Notes: a model not told the origin generated them from the letters alone. 64,000 bases of DNA from Clytia hemisphaerica (GCA_902728285.1 CACVBU010000004.1:853909-917908), one strand, 5' to 3'. Numbered from the stretch's first letter, positions 42,599 through 53,715 are shown. A program made the numbers and translations.

Positions 42599-45440
42599 CT
42601 AATCTAACGGGCGTCCTTCGACTTTATTCGAGCAGAAGCTATAATTCCAGCCTGGTATCGATGTGCATTCGCCACAACCTGGTTTACAACCACATTTTGT
42701 TTTTAGTCCTTCTGAACATATTGTACATGGTAATTGCTCCATTGGGCATTCCTACAAATAGAAAAATAAAGACATGGCGTTTAATGTTCCTAGCTGGCAC
42801 ACAACGTTGTGTCGTCCATATAACGTTAGGTGAACGTTGAAACAACGTTGTGTGCCAGCTGGGTTAAGAAACTAGAGATACCACCGGGGGTATCCCACTC
42901 AAGGTAAGCGACCTACCATACGTGCGGCCCTTCAAAGGTCCCTTTTCCAAGTTTCCCAAAGTACACTGTAAGGGTGTTTGTTTTCAAAGGAACTGAATTA
43001 TTATGCTCACTTTAACTTATAACATGTGATTCCTCCCTCAAGCGATTTTAAGTATTTTGGAAATCGGGCCGTTATTCAGGTCTTTTGATAGGGTTAGTAA
43101 ATGACTGACAAACTTTCCGAAAAGGCCGCTACGACTCCTGTGAATTTAGCGGCCACATCCAAGCGCGTTCAAGTCCAGACCGGTCTCATTATCGATCAGT
43201 AGACTTCTTTTTATAATAACTTATTGATGTAAGCTAACAACAAACACTAACTAACGGCCAGATCAGGTCTAAGGAGCGGTCACGACCGGCCCAACGAGAG
43301 ACCAGGACCGCTATTTTCTAGAGGGTATGAAGGCCGATCTGAAGCAACAATTTGACCTCTACTAGACCACTCATAATGCCGTAACAAAGCCGGTCCGATT
43401 TTCAGGTACTTTTATTCGCTTGGGAAGTCACATATTTGAGAATGTTCATTGTAAATGAGTTATATGTTTATGAACATCATCATTTTATCTGATTTTTAAC
43501 CTCCTCCCTAGACGATGCTATTGTCCGTTAGAGGGTCAGTAAACTCGGGAAAACTATACGCGCAGAGTCAAGGTGTCAGGGCGGTTTACGGGAAAAAAAG
43601 TGGCAGTAGACTTTGGAACAAACACTGTAAACACCCCCGCCACTGCTTACTCCGCCGGGCTTACCACCGTTTTTAAATTTATCCTGCTTTCTAAACTTTT
43701 CCCTTTTTTAGTGATCTTGTGTAGACGATAGAATCCCCTGCCACTAGAAATTTAACTGGTGTTATTACCGGTGCTTCTTCGCTTGTAACTTGTGAGATTT
43801 GCGCTGGTTGAACTAACTGTTGATCTGATGATTGTTGTTGTGTTTGTTGCTGCTGTTCTTGAGTTTGTTCTTGCTGTTGTTGGGTTTGTTCTTGTTGTTG
43901 CTGAGATTGTTGTTGATTAGATGGCGGCGGTGGTGGCGGTGGCATTGCTTCACTTTCATTGATCAACGCAATGGTTGCCAAAAGTGTTACAACTAATTTC
44001 AAAAAGTCTGTAATGTAAAAAAAAAACATTAAGATTTCTACAAAAGCCTTTTCATGGATAACCTCGATTGTACATTTCAACCTACGTTTGTTTAGAAGGC
44101 CCGTTTCAATTCAAACAAAGTTTACAAGGGTGAATGAAAATTTGAGATGTGGTGGCATTCCATAGAGATATAGCTATAGGGATTTTTGATGTTTTTAAGT
44201 TAACGTCCGTTATGTAACTTCCATTATTACGTATGAAAGCTAAACGTTCGAATTGCGTACTTAAGGGCTCTGACCATAGTGAATTTTTCATAATTGCCGT
44301 GTTTAAAATGTGTTTTCTGACTGATGTAACCAACAAAACTATGGCATGTTATACATTTTCTGTTAGACAAACTATTCTTGAATCTGAAAATTCAAAAATT
44401 GCATTGAAAAAATTTGATGAAGAAGAAAATGAAGACTTTTGCGAGGAAGAGTATTTCAACTTTGAAGAGCTTAGATTCGGCGAAGAAAAAGCATTTTGAA
44501 ATATTTTTCGCAGTAGATGGTGTATCTTTTACCGAACAATAAAAATTTTTGCGGAAAATTTTTGTAAATGCTTCTTCGTCTCGAAATCTTCAAAATAGTG
44601 GTTTTTCATCAATTTTTCATCTGGATTTTGCTTAAAAAACAGTCATAACTTTTGACACATCTTTTTAGAAAAATTTTCCGCAAAATTTAAAATAGTTCAA
44701 TTCTTTGCGGACAGTGTAAAGAAATTTTGAAACAAAAAAATTAATTACCCATTAAAACTAAGCACTTTTTGTAAAAGAGGGTGATGCAACATATTATTAA
44801 CATCTTTTTAAAGTTCATAACGTCATTTTTGCAATTAAATTCTTAATTACTCTTAAGGGATTCGATTTAAAAGCAATTTATAAAGGCAATTCTTTGTTAA
44901 AAGTGTTAAGGAACCTGAAATATAACTTTTATGTTCAAATACCAAAATCAATTTTTGGACTATGGTCAGAGCCCTTAAGACCTTTTCTCCAGATTTGAAC
45001 GTCTTATTCGATAATGGCGAAAAGTTAAAACAAAATTTAGTTCGATAAAAATTAGCATGAGCTTGCAGCAAAGCTAGTCGAAATATTTTTTCATAAGGCC
45101 AAAAACTTTTCTAAACAGCTTGAAAAAACACTGCATTCTAAAGAACAGTGTCAAATGTGAGGTAATAAGAACATCCAAAATGTTTTTGTGACCATTTGAT
45201 GGCTTATTGTTATTTTACAGACCGTTTTTTCCGAAGAAAAAAAGTGATCAATGAAAAGCAACATTTTGTCTGTTTGGAAATGGCTATATGGGAATCAATG
45301 AAATCATTTGGATGACGTTTTATTAATTTGTACAGACCATTATATCTGAGAGCAGTCCATTTGTGTTAAGGAGGCCCTGTTAACCTGAGTTTGGAAACGA
45401 CAGGGATGAACCTTAACGAAAAAAATAAATACTTACTCAT
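42599..45440 (-). CDS. Predicted secreted Pro/Gln-rich protein, probably with a C-terminal eight-cysteine exon
   Basis: Exon 1 ends ATGA|GTAAGT (ATG 45438-45440, four coding bases 45437-45440). Exon 2 starts at 44007 after a TTACAG acceptor. Joined they read MNFLKLVVTLLATIALINES plus EA, a clear signal peptide (1-22), then M, seven prolines (24-30) and a Gln/Glu/Thr tract to about residue 68. Read straight on, exon 2 stops at 43691 (106 aa). Alternatively exon 2 uses the weak donor CCG|GTAATA after 43769 (phase 0) and joins 42599-42751. That exon follows a TTTGTAG acceptor in phase 0 and encodes 50 residues with eight Cys (C-x6-C-x2-C-x7-C-x-C-x3-C-x2-C-x10-C), giving 131 aa. The Cys pattern matches no family I know. 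The exon 1/2 junction is firm; the last junction is inference, and 42599-42751 could belong to another gene. Confidence 0.55.
42791..42863. repeat. Hairpin 'agctggcacacaacgttgt'
   Basis: A 19-bp arm agctggcacacaacgttgt is mirrored by acaacgttgtgtgccagct around a centre with two more AACGTT sites. It looks like a small foldback transposon remnant. Confidence 0.7.
44265..44974. mobile_element. piggyBac-like MITE (710 bp) in the secreted-protein intron
   Basis: Perfect 16-bp ends GGGCTCTGACCATAGT and inverse, each flanked by TTAA (44261-44264, 44975-44978). TTAA is the piggyBac target duplication. No transposase frame. Confidence 0.78.
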
Positions 45441-45732
45441 TTTGTGTTGTCAAATTTGCTACTTCTTTAAAAAAATTTGTCAAATCAAATCAGTAGAGTC
45501 AAATCAATTACACTTCATACACACACTAAAAGAATGATTTTCCTTACATGCCAAGAAAAACTTCTACTCGCCACCATATACAGAGATTTAGTTGCCAACC
45601 ATTATTTCTAAGTCACCACAAAATTGTTAATGACTCTCTCTAATACTCATCATAAACAACCAATTAATTTGATGGAGTGTGGGATGAAGAGTGCTTTGCC
45701 ACACAAACCCCACCTTTTCACATTTCATTTAT

Positions 45733-45935
45733 AAGCACATCCAAAATTTTAGAAGCTTTTGAATGTTTTTATTTATTTTTTTTAGTTTTAAGCCCTAAAA
45801 TTGGTCTGAAAATGTTCCTATTACAATTGTTTTGTGAGCTTTTTTTGTGCAATTTCATAAGAAATTATGTTTTTTAGAGCCTTTAATAAAGTTATGTTCA
45901 TGTTCTTAACTTGTTCTTAATATTTTGTCATCGAA
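45733..45935 (+). mobile_element. 'gttcttata' MITE, 3'-truncated copy
   Basis: 'ataagcacatccaaaatttt' to 'catcgaagccttatatag', lacking the right terminal repeat. Confidence 0.65.
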
Positions 45936-47271
45936 GCCTTATATAGACCAATTCTGAAAAATCCAGTCAGGCACTATCTTCAAGCAAACCTTTAGCAAGA
46001 TGCTTGTTCCTAACTGACATAAAATTTCACCTACGAAACAAAAACAAACAAAAACTATGCAGGTCCAAACGGGAAATATTTGAAGACTTTGTGACAAGGT
46101 ATTACTAAATCATCCTGTACCTATTCTTTTTACCATTTCGTCGTAGGTAAATGGCTGGTGGTGGTCGAAAATGACGTCACACGGAATAGGTCTTTATAGC
46201 TTGTTTTGATAGAAGAACGTATAGTTGACGAAATAAGTATTACCTATGAGGTAATACTTTAATCGTTTCAAGATGTAATAGAGCTATACAGTCCAATTAA
46301 GAGATTTATTTTTCAGTTATTTTTGGATAATCAACAAAATAGGTCCTTACCGAGTTTTAGTTGTATTGTAGAGAATTTCTTCAGTTGTCACCTTATCCAT
46401 ATCTTTATGGCTCTTGTTTTTGATTTTGTAAGATATATTTTAAGAGAATGACTTTTTCAGAGTCATTTACTCTTTGCCAAGTATTTTTCCTTGAAACGGA
46501 AATTTAGGCGTAGAAGGAATATTTGGAAACTAATCATGCCATTTGTCATCCAAACATGAGTAATAATTATCTCATTCGCTAAAAAAGGATTACTGCGTTG
46601 TTTCCTGCCTATGCATGCATGATATTTTCAAAACCCTAAACAGATTATTTAAGTTTTTTCCCATGCCTCAGTGACCCAGATATAATTTAATTTGTAGGTA
46701 ACTTTAAGGAGGATAAAAAAACAAAGAGCGAAGTGCCAATAGAGATTTCTATAATGTGGCGTATAGGGTTTGACGGTGTGTTGGTATAAGCCCTTTTTCG
46801 GTGTTAAAATTACCATGCAGGCGGTGAAAAAGGAAGGTTCGGAAACCTTTGACTGTCGGCGTTGTCCGGAAATAATTGTAAAAATCTGTCGGTACTTCAG
46901 TGTTAGCGTTCCCCCGTAAGACTCCCCCTTTAATGGGATAAGAGAAAGGAAAACAAATGAGAGAAACCCAGAACTTTTCTACCTTTGTGTCTATTTTGAC
47001 ATCATACTTTTTTTCCGGAAATCCTGTACCGGCTTCCTATGTCACCTGTACTAGAAGCTCAGTAAGAATTGTAAGTAAAATATTTTGTATATCATTGGTT
47101 CCATGCATCTGTTGCATGTTATTTTCTTTACAATTGTCATGGGAGAAATGCAAAAATCTGTGCACATTTCCCTTCAAGAAAGACATCGAATTTAAATAAT
47201 TTATGCCATCATTAAATTGACTTGGAATTCAAGGACTGTTCCATTGATGGCACCTTTGTAAAACTTATATC

Positions 47272-47822
47272 TACAATCACGGACAAAGGGTTGTTAGACT
47301 TTTCAAAAACGCATGAAAAATTTCAAAATAAGCTCTGAAAACCCATTTTGACCAGGGCCAATGTTGTTTTTATTTGATTTGGAGAGTTTGGGTGACAATT
47401 CCAGAGGCAAAATCCATCTGACATTGAAAAAAATGAATTTTTGCAAAGTCTTCAGGCCTTCCTTTTGTCTGAGATTGAAGATTGAAGCTTCTCTTTAACT
47501 TTTTTGAAAAGACATCTAATTAGACCATATTTGAGATGGTTAAATCAATTATAAACAAATTTCCAGAGCTCTCTGGTGCACCCACCACCTGTGTGGCTAA
47601 AGTTCACCCATTATCAGTCCTTTTCAGTCATTTTCGATCATTTTCAGTTATTTGTTTTTAAAAGTACAAAAATCGTAAGGAATGCTAGCAAGCCTGTAGG
47701 TGTCTTCTGCCAAATAACCACTTGTGGTTCATTTGGGGGAATTTCCCAAGTGTCAAAAAGGCTTTTCTTGGCACAATTGAAGTATTTTTGAAAAGTCTAT
47801 ACATCTTTTGTCCATGATTGTA
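47272..47822. mobile_element. TIR element 'tacaatcatggtc' family, long copy
   Basis: Left 'tacaatcacggacaaagg' and right 'cttttgtccatgattgta'; inner 'agacttttcaaaa' / 'ttttgaaaagtct' are also inverted. 551 bp. Confidence 0.65.
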
Positions 47823-47958
47823 AATTCGCAAAAAGTAAAAATCACATAGCACGTTGAATCACCGCACAAGAGAGTAAAAAATCACGTGCTAAAGATACAA
47901 ATCCTGCGAAATAGGCTTATGGGTAGTAACTTGCACAGATAACAACTTCCACTGTACA

Positions 47959-48213
47959 TGTTCTTTTTAATAAGAACATCAAAAAAATTTGAAACTTTCG
48001 GATGCTCTTAACATTTTGGGTTTAAAGCCTAAAGATGTTCTTAGCATGTTCTTATTTTCGCCATTTATCGGGTAATTTTGTCATTTTTCCTTAAGAAATC
48101 GGCTGTTTTAGAGTCCGCAAAGCCTTTAAAATGTTCTTATCTTGTTCTTTAATATTTCGGTTGTTGAAGCCTTATTTATGTTCTTATATAGTTTGTTCTT
48201 ATAAAAAACGTGT
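47959..48213 (+). mobile_element. 'gttcttata' MITE copy
   Basis: 'gttctttttaataagaacat' to 'gttcttataaaaaacgtgta', full length. Confidence 0.75.
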
Positions 48214-48417
48214 ATACTTTCGTGTATATTGACGAGCTCGTAAACAAACTTAATATGACAGGTGAGTACCATTGAATCATCAACCACCAATTAGAAACAA
48301 AACACTATAAATGTAAATTAATGAATTCGAATAGGTATTTAGGTCATTTAGAATAATTTATTACAAACAATTAGTATAGATATTATTCGTTTTAGAAATT
48401 CGTTACAAAAAAAGTCA

Positions 48418-48792
48418 ATAGTGAGGTTAAAGGGACATTACAGTAGTAAAATGTAAACATTGCGTGAACCACGTGTCATTAAAAAGAACAATTAAAATCA
48501 CGTGTCCAAAACAAACTTGTAAAACAATTGAACAATTAAAATTAGCCATATTTGGTTTGATTTTTTATTTTGACATGTGACATTTGTTTTGATTTTGTAT
48601 CCGCTGCATACAGTTTGTTTACAAATTTCGCAAGTACTGTTATGTCCCTTTAAGTAAATCGGTAAAATCACGAAGACGAACGAAAATTTAACAGGCTAGT
48701 GAGTTTCAACCAATCAAATTTCGTATTTCCACTAGCCTATTACATTTTTCGTCCGTCGTCGTGATTATCTTGGTATGCTTAACCTCAGTAAT
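48418..48792. mobile_element. Palindromic element split by a TTAA-type insertion
   Basis: The outer left arm 'tagtgaggttaa' continues after the insertion as 'gtaaatcggtaaaatcacga', mirrored on the right by 'cgtgattatcttggtatgct' and 'taacctcagta'. The inner pair 'aggctagtg' / 'cactagcct' closes the hairpin. Confidence 0.75.
48431..48649. mobile_element. TTAA-flanked MITE (219 bp), piggyBac-type
   Basis: Ends agggacattacagta and tactgttatgtccct (one mismatch) with TTAA on both sides (48427-48430, 48650-48653). It sits in the left arm of the 48418-48792 palindrome. Confidence 0.82.
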
Positions 48793-49456
48793 ATCTACAA
48801 ATATAGCGCAAGAAACTTCAACATTCATTTGAAACTCTCAATTTCCTGTTGTCCACTGACCTTTATATTCTCTGGACACTCAATCTGTTTCTCGATATCC
48901 TGGCCAAGCAGAATCTTTGATAGCAGATTTTTGAAAGTGGTACCCTAATTGTAGCATTTCTCAGTGTTGGTGAGCAAAGCTTTAAAAGGATTATTTCATT
49001 GAATTACAAATTGAGCTACATTGAATAGTTCTACTATTAGGGTGTACCACTCTTCTAAAAACTCGAATCGAAAATGGGTGATATTTTTTGGTATATAAAG
49101 ATCAGTGCTATACATTCAACTCTCTCTAATTCGAACCGCAATCACAGAACTTATTGGAGATTATATATTAAGCTATCTTTTATGGTTGCATTTCAGCCTT
49201 AAAATTTCTGTGTCGCGATGTTAATATGCTAATTTTTTTTTTTTTTTAATGTCAAAAGCTAACCCGGATTTTGAAGAAGTTTGGGTAGTTAGTTGTGTTC
49301 TAGGACTTTATCCACAATTTTTATTGTTCATTTAATTGTCAATTTACTTCGAAAAATGTTTTACCAGATTGATTTCCTCATCATTCAAAATGGTGTCAAT
49401 TCTTTGGTTTTACCTTCAAAAAGTTTAAAAAATTGTCCAATTAAAACATACTTCAA

Positions 49457-49703
49457 GACACCCCTGTGTCACAGACCCGCTGGGACCCTAGCCCCACTGG
49501 AAAATTTGGCTGGGAAATTGACTTTGATTTCATCCCCACTCACAAATGATTGTCTAAAAATTGCACTCCAAAACTATCCCCACTGGATTTTTTAACCTTG
49601 GAAAGAAACTTTTATTTTATCCCCATTGAAATTTCAATAGGGATTTTTATCCATACAGTACTGAAGAAAAAAGTTCCACCGGGGCTGTGAGACAGGGGTG
49701 TTT
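49457..49703. mobile_element. 'acacccctgtgtcacagac' TIR element, copy downstream of PKI
   Basis: 'acacccctgtgtcacagacc' at the left; 'ggctgtgagacaggggtgtt' at the right. The interior is built of repeated 'ccccact' / 'ccccattg' phrases. Confidence 0.75.
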
Positions 49704-49761
49704 AAAGGGCGTTGTCGTTGCATACTCGAATATAAAGGTGAACCGAAATCACCAAACCTCC

Positions 49762-49767
49762 TTTATT
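49762..49767 (-). promoter_or_regulatory. Candidate poly(A) signal of the PKI gene
   Basis: AATAAA on the minus strand, about 28 bp after the TGA stop at 49795-49797. A very short 3' UTR is implied. Confidence 0.5.
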
Positions 49768-49794
49768 TTACCAGCAACCAATCAAATTCCAGTA

Positions 49795-50004
49795 TCATTT
49801 CCCTTTGCCATCTGCATTATTATTACCATCATTGATAGCTAATTTACTCATAAGTTCAGCCTCAAGTTCAGTTTTCTTTTCACTTGTTATATCTACTGTT
49901 GCATTGTTATCAGTAATTAATGCATTGCGACGTCCTTTTCTTTCTGAGCATGAAAATTCTTTTTCCAATTGTTCTTTATTAATTTCAGCAACTGCTGTCG
50001 CCAT
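49795..50004 (-). CDS. PKIA: cAMP-dependent protein kinase inhibitor (PKI)
   Basis: A single uninterrupted frame encodes 69 aa (vertebrate PKIs are 71-78). Residues 17-29 read FSCSERKGRRNAL. They align without gaps to the PKI inhibitor segment: Phe17 corresponds to Phe10, Arg22 to Arg15, Gly24 to Gly17, Arg25-Arg26 to Arg18-Arg19, and Ala28 is the pseudosubstrate position. Such proteins bind the free PKA catalytic subunit like a substrate and block it. Residues 47-57 (LEAELMSKLAI) have the spacing of the leucine-rich export signal by which PKI carries PKA out of the nucleus. I chose the ATG at 50002-50004 (AAGATGG context) because it gives a family-like N-terminus. An in-frame ATG at 50085 would add a basic 27-residue extension not typical of PKI. 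The absence of introns could mean a retrocopy, but the frame is intact. PKIA, PKIB and PKIG cannot be told apart. Confidence 0.9.
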   Translation of the reverse strand: MATAVAEINKEQLEKEFSCSERKGRRNALITDNNATVDITSEKKTELEAELMSKLAINDGNNNADGKGK

Positions 50005-50903
50005 CTTCTTTTTTGTATTCCTTTGTCTTTTCTCTTGAAAATTCAGTAATCGTATATTTTTATCGTTAGCGCATGCGTAATACAATATTCATGTGCGTCG
50101 ATAGGTACATAAAAGTCCAACTTTACGTTATCTATTTTGTATTTTTTTAGCACGAAAGATTTCTGTGTACACGTTTATTTTTTGAGTTCGATATTATCTT
50201 TATCAGTGAAATTCTATATTGGAGGATTATATTTGAAAATGCGGTAACACAATTCGCGTCTTTATCTTCTTAACCAACCACCAACAAATATTTTCTAACG
50301 AATCGATACAATTTTAATTTTTGAGCAATGATATATGGTATACTTGTCGTTTTCGAGTTTTCAAGGTCCCAGAATGATATCTATTTTACACCTATTTTAC
50401 TGATACAAAAATCCTCTAGTATGTCTTTTTAACGATTGATACAACTTTACTTTTTCGAGCAATAATAGATAGTATACTTGTCGTTATCGAATTTTCAAGG
50501 TCCCAGAATAATATCAATTTTGCTCCTCTTTTCCGATACAAAAATCGTGTAATATGTTTCTCTAGTGAATCTTCTCTTTATAAATTTTTCTATTTCTCTT
50601 TTACCTTGACCTTTATTCCTCTGTTCAAAATTGTTTTTTCAATTTTTTCTTCCTTCTTCTTCTATAGAAATAGAAAAATATAAAATGGTCCTACAGATTA
50701 CCTTATGATAACAAAGTCTGAAACATAATGCTAGCAAACAGTAAATAAAGTAAGGCTACATAGAGTTGGAAAGATAAAGAATTATTTTCAAAAGGTCTTT
50801 ACTAAAATGTGCTAAAATAAAAAATTAATGATATAGATTTTAAGCAAGAGGCCTGGTATTGATTATGAGGCACCTATATTATCTTTGGATAAGATATCTC
50901 TAG
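50005..50903. other. Upstream region of PKI with a tandem duplication
   Basis: Presumed promoter/5' flank of PKI. The tandem pair 50297-50563 is listed separately. The rest is AT-rich without recognised features. Confidence 0.4.
50297..50563. repeat. Tandem duplication, 134-bp unit, upstream of PKI
   Basis: Units start at 50297 (aacgaatcgatacaa) and 50431 (aacgattgatacaa). Both contain 'tatacttgtcgtt' and 'ttttcaaggtcccagaat', then 'gatacaaaaatc'. The unit ends lie ~290-560 bp upstream of the PKI ATG. Confidence 0.85.
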
Positions 50904-51195
50904 CCCAGGGGGGTACTTAGGCAAGTGAAAGGTACGGACGGGCATGTGCTGCCCTTAAGGGACCTAAGTCCCTGTAAAGGTTGGAAAACCAGAAAATTAA
51001 ATTTCAGTCCGACTAATAAGGGTCGGAAAAATAGGAAAATTTCTACCTTTTGCTCCTTGAAAGATCAAAATTTGGTCAAACTAGTCCCAATAAGGGTCGT
51101 AAAAATCTTTTCTCCTTTTTAGTCCCGCTAAGGGTCCGAGGATCAAAAGTCGGGCGGCACATACCCGTCAGCTCGCAACCCTAGTACTCCCCGGG
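50904..51195. mobile_element. hAT-like GGGG-ended MITE (292 bp)
   Basis: 'cccaggggggtacttaggca' at the left, 'agtactccccggg' at the right. 8-bp repeat atctctag at 50896-50903 and 51196-51203. Inner 'gggcatgtgct' / 'gcacatacccgtc' ends match the 31844-32188 element. Confidence 0.82.
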
Positions 51196-51221
51196 ATCTC
51201 TAGCTTCTTTTATGAGGCTCC

Positions 51222-51470
51222 CTAGCCGTAGCTCTGATCACGATATCAAGCAATTTTTTTACTTCAATCACGATCACGCAAATCAGGAAAAAACTTGAAT
51301 AATCACGCTTCCCTTTGTTTTGAAAAAAGTCCAAAACACGCATCTCAGCTCAAAAGTTCAAATCACGATCACGTTTTGACCTCTGATCACGCAAACAAGA
51401 AAAAAAGATTTTTCGCTGCGTGAGTACGTAAAAATCGAAAAAGATCACGTTGATTGAAAAGTTTGCGTGA
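51222..51470 (+). repeat. 'tcacgatcacgcaa' repeat family
   Basis: Contains 'caatcacgatcacgcaaatc', 'gaataatcacgcttcccttt' and 'ttttgacctctgatcacgc'. Same order as the copies at 22580-22805 (reverse) and 52987-53170. Confidence 0.6.
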
Positions 51471-51681
51471 CTATTGCCTCGAATGTGTGATACAACTCGA
51501 AAATTTTTAAGGGGAAAACATAAACTTTCCCTTTAAGACACGAATTTTCCCTATGAGTTGAATTCTGTACAGATCTCTCCAATGTTTACAAGTTTTTCGG
51601 ATCTTCTAACTTGGCTTGCGTGAATTTTGTAAACTCTTGCACTATAGATCTCAACTGGTGCACAAAGAGAAAGGTGTGATG

Positions 51682-51852
51682 AACGTTTTTTATAAGAATA
51701 TCTGAAATATTAGAAGCCTTTGGTTGTTCCTAGCTTTTTGAGTCGTAATCGATGGTCGTAAGCTTAAAAATGTTCTTAAAATGTTCTTAGCTTAGCTTTG
51801 GCCATCAAAGCATAATGCTCTTATATAGTTTGCTCTTATAGTAAAACGTGTA
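51682..51852 (+). mobile_element. 'gttcttata' MITE, internally deleted copy
   Basis: 'aacgttttttataagaatat' to 'gctcttatagtaaaacgtgt'; ~75 bp of the usual interior is missing. Confidence 0.7.
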
Positions 51853-51991
51853 GTCCTCTAGCTAACATCTGTGATACAGGGATGTCTTATTTCTCCGGAA
51901 TTGGTCATTGCTTTGATAAGAGACAGCGATGTCTTCATCAAGCCCGATTCGAGCTGAAAAGGTTCTTAAACCACCTTAAACTCAACACAGG

Positions 51992-52340
51992 TACAATCAT
52001 GGTCCAAACATATTGAGATTTTAGTGTATATATATTTCAACCTTTTTCAGAATTTAAAGTTCGGGAGAGAATTGCTATTTTAGAACTTCCACTTTCTTTC
52101 ATCGAGTATTTCGATTTTGGAGGGGTTCCGTGGCTTCTAAACTATATTCCAAGCCTTATTGGAGCAAATTTGAGCTTTTAAATCCTGAGATCTTAAGATC
52201 GTAATTCTTAAGTCTCATGTTAAAACTTGAAGTCAAAACTCAAACTGTAGTTTAACGCACTTAAAAATCATTTGTAATGTTTTTTAAAACTTCGCAGGGA
52301 AATATTACCCTTTGTCTCAAATGTTTTGTCCATGATTGTA
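51992..52340. mobile_element. TIR element 'tacaatcatggtc' family
   Basis: Left 'tacaatcatggtccaaac', right 'tttgtccatgattgta', 349 bp; interior similar to 24627-24957. Confidence 0.7.
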
Positions 52341-52378
52341 CATATAATAGGTACAGAAAAATTTATTCTGATAATTTT

Positions 52379-52590
52379 AAATACCCCTGTTTCACAGACC
52401 CAGACCCAGACCCTTGCTGAAAAATTTGGCCAAAATTTGACCCCCGGTTGGAAAAATACTTTACAATTTCATTGATTTTCAATGTAAAAATTTGCACTCC
52501 TAAACCATCCCCACTGGAATTTTAATAGAGCTTCTTTCCCAAATGGTATCCATCAGGGCTGTGCTGTGAGACAGCAGGGGCTTATAGTCA
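52379..52590. mobile_element. 'acacccctgtgtcacagac' TIR element copy
   Basis: 'atacccctgtttcacagac' at the left with a small ACAGACCC-type triplication, 'gctgtgagacagcaggggct' at the right. Confidence 0.6.
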
Positions 52591-52986
52591 AAACATAAAC
52601 AATATCTTATGAAAAAACTTAAACCTCTCAATGGCATTTAATCTAAAATTCCAAAAAATCATTACGGTCAAGAGATGAAAGAGTCTACAAATTAATGCTG
52701 AAGAATTATATTAAAAAATATCATCATCAAATAAATTCAATATTCTTCTGAATTTTAGCTTACTTTACATACATCATTAAAAACACTCGAGGTTTAGAAA
52801 CTGGAAGAGCTAACTAATAAGCTTGATTTTTCTCAAATGCAAATATTAGATCGCAAAATGTTTGCGCATCTGCATTTTTTAGCTCTTTCAAGCTACTCTT
52901 CCACCGAAAAATGCAAAAATTAAATTTTGAATCAAATTAAAACCTTGTTAAAACAATCAAAAAGGCTGTTTGAAAGTCTTTGGAGG

Positions 52987-53170
52987 CTCCCCCAGCGGTA
53001 ACTCTGATCAAGATATAACGCAATTATTTTGTCTACAATCACGATCACGCAATTCAAGAAACTTGGATAATCACGCCTCTCTTTGAAAAAAGTCCAAATC
53101 ATGCATCACGGCTCAAAAAAACTTCGCGAAAAAAATCGCGATTATGTTTTGACCTCTGATCAGGTACACA
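52987..53170 (+). repeat. 'tcacgatcacgcaa' repeat family
   Basis: 'actctgatcaagatataacg', 'caatcacgatcacgcaattc' and 'ttttgacctctgatca', collinear with 51222-51470. Confidence 0.6.
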
Positions 53171-53489
53171 ATCTGAAAACAGATTCCACGCTTCCACGAT
53201 CATTTTGTTTTTTGACAAATAATTTGAAGAACGATCAACAACGAAAAATAACGAGCTTAAGATTTATATCAACTAGCATTTAAGAACAACTCAAAATTAT
53301 TTGAGTCATTGGTAAAAATCGTAAATCGCGATATAAATGAAAGCTATTGTAAGGTAAAAATCTCTTATCTCTCATCCATCTTCTAAGACACAATTCGAAG
53401 GTGGTTAATGAATAATCTTCAAAAAAAGAAGTTCTTCTTCATATTTTACTTATTTTAAAAATGATGTATCGATTTTAAAATTTTATTAC

Positions 53490-53715
53490 GCCTTTTTTCA
53501 TAAGAACCAGTAAATTTTGACTCCAATTGGGCTGTTCTTAATTTTTTGAAATTTACAGGCTTATTTGAATTTACGATGTTCTTAATATGCTTAGTTTTTT
53601 TACAGTACTTAAAATTCTATTAAAATATGTTAAAATCACTGTCTTAGTAATTTCTGAAATCTGCCTTTCAGCCTCGTGTTCTTATAAAATTGTTCTGATA
53701 AAAAAAGGTGTATTT
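53490..53715 (+). mobile_element. 'gttcttata' MITE, diverged subfamily
   Basis: 'ttttcataagaaccagtaaa' to 'gttcttataaaattgttctg'; shares 'cttagtaatttctgaaatct' with 56200-56380, which looks like the same variant. Confidence 0.5.

Larger units (their letters stand above)
45441..49456. other. Intergenic region with transposon copies only
   Basis: Holds a truncated 'gttcttata' MITE (45733-45935), the TIR element 47272-47822, a 'gttcttata' MITE (47959-48213) and a nested pair near 48418-48792. A small hairpin 'agtattacctatgaggtaat' is at 46238. No gene recognised. Confidence 0.45.

Noticed and set aside
44233-44499. 88-codon acidic ORF
   Set aside because: It straddles the left end of the piggyBac-like element in an intron; no homology recognised.
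50002-50085. Upstream in-frame ATG for PKI
   Set aside because: It would add a basic 27-residue extension absent from known PKIs; the ATG at 50004 has the better context and gives the usual length.
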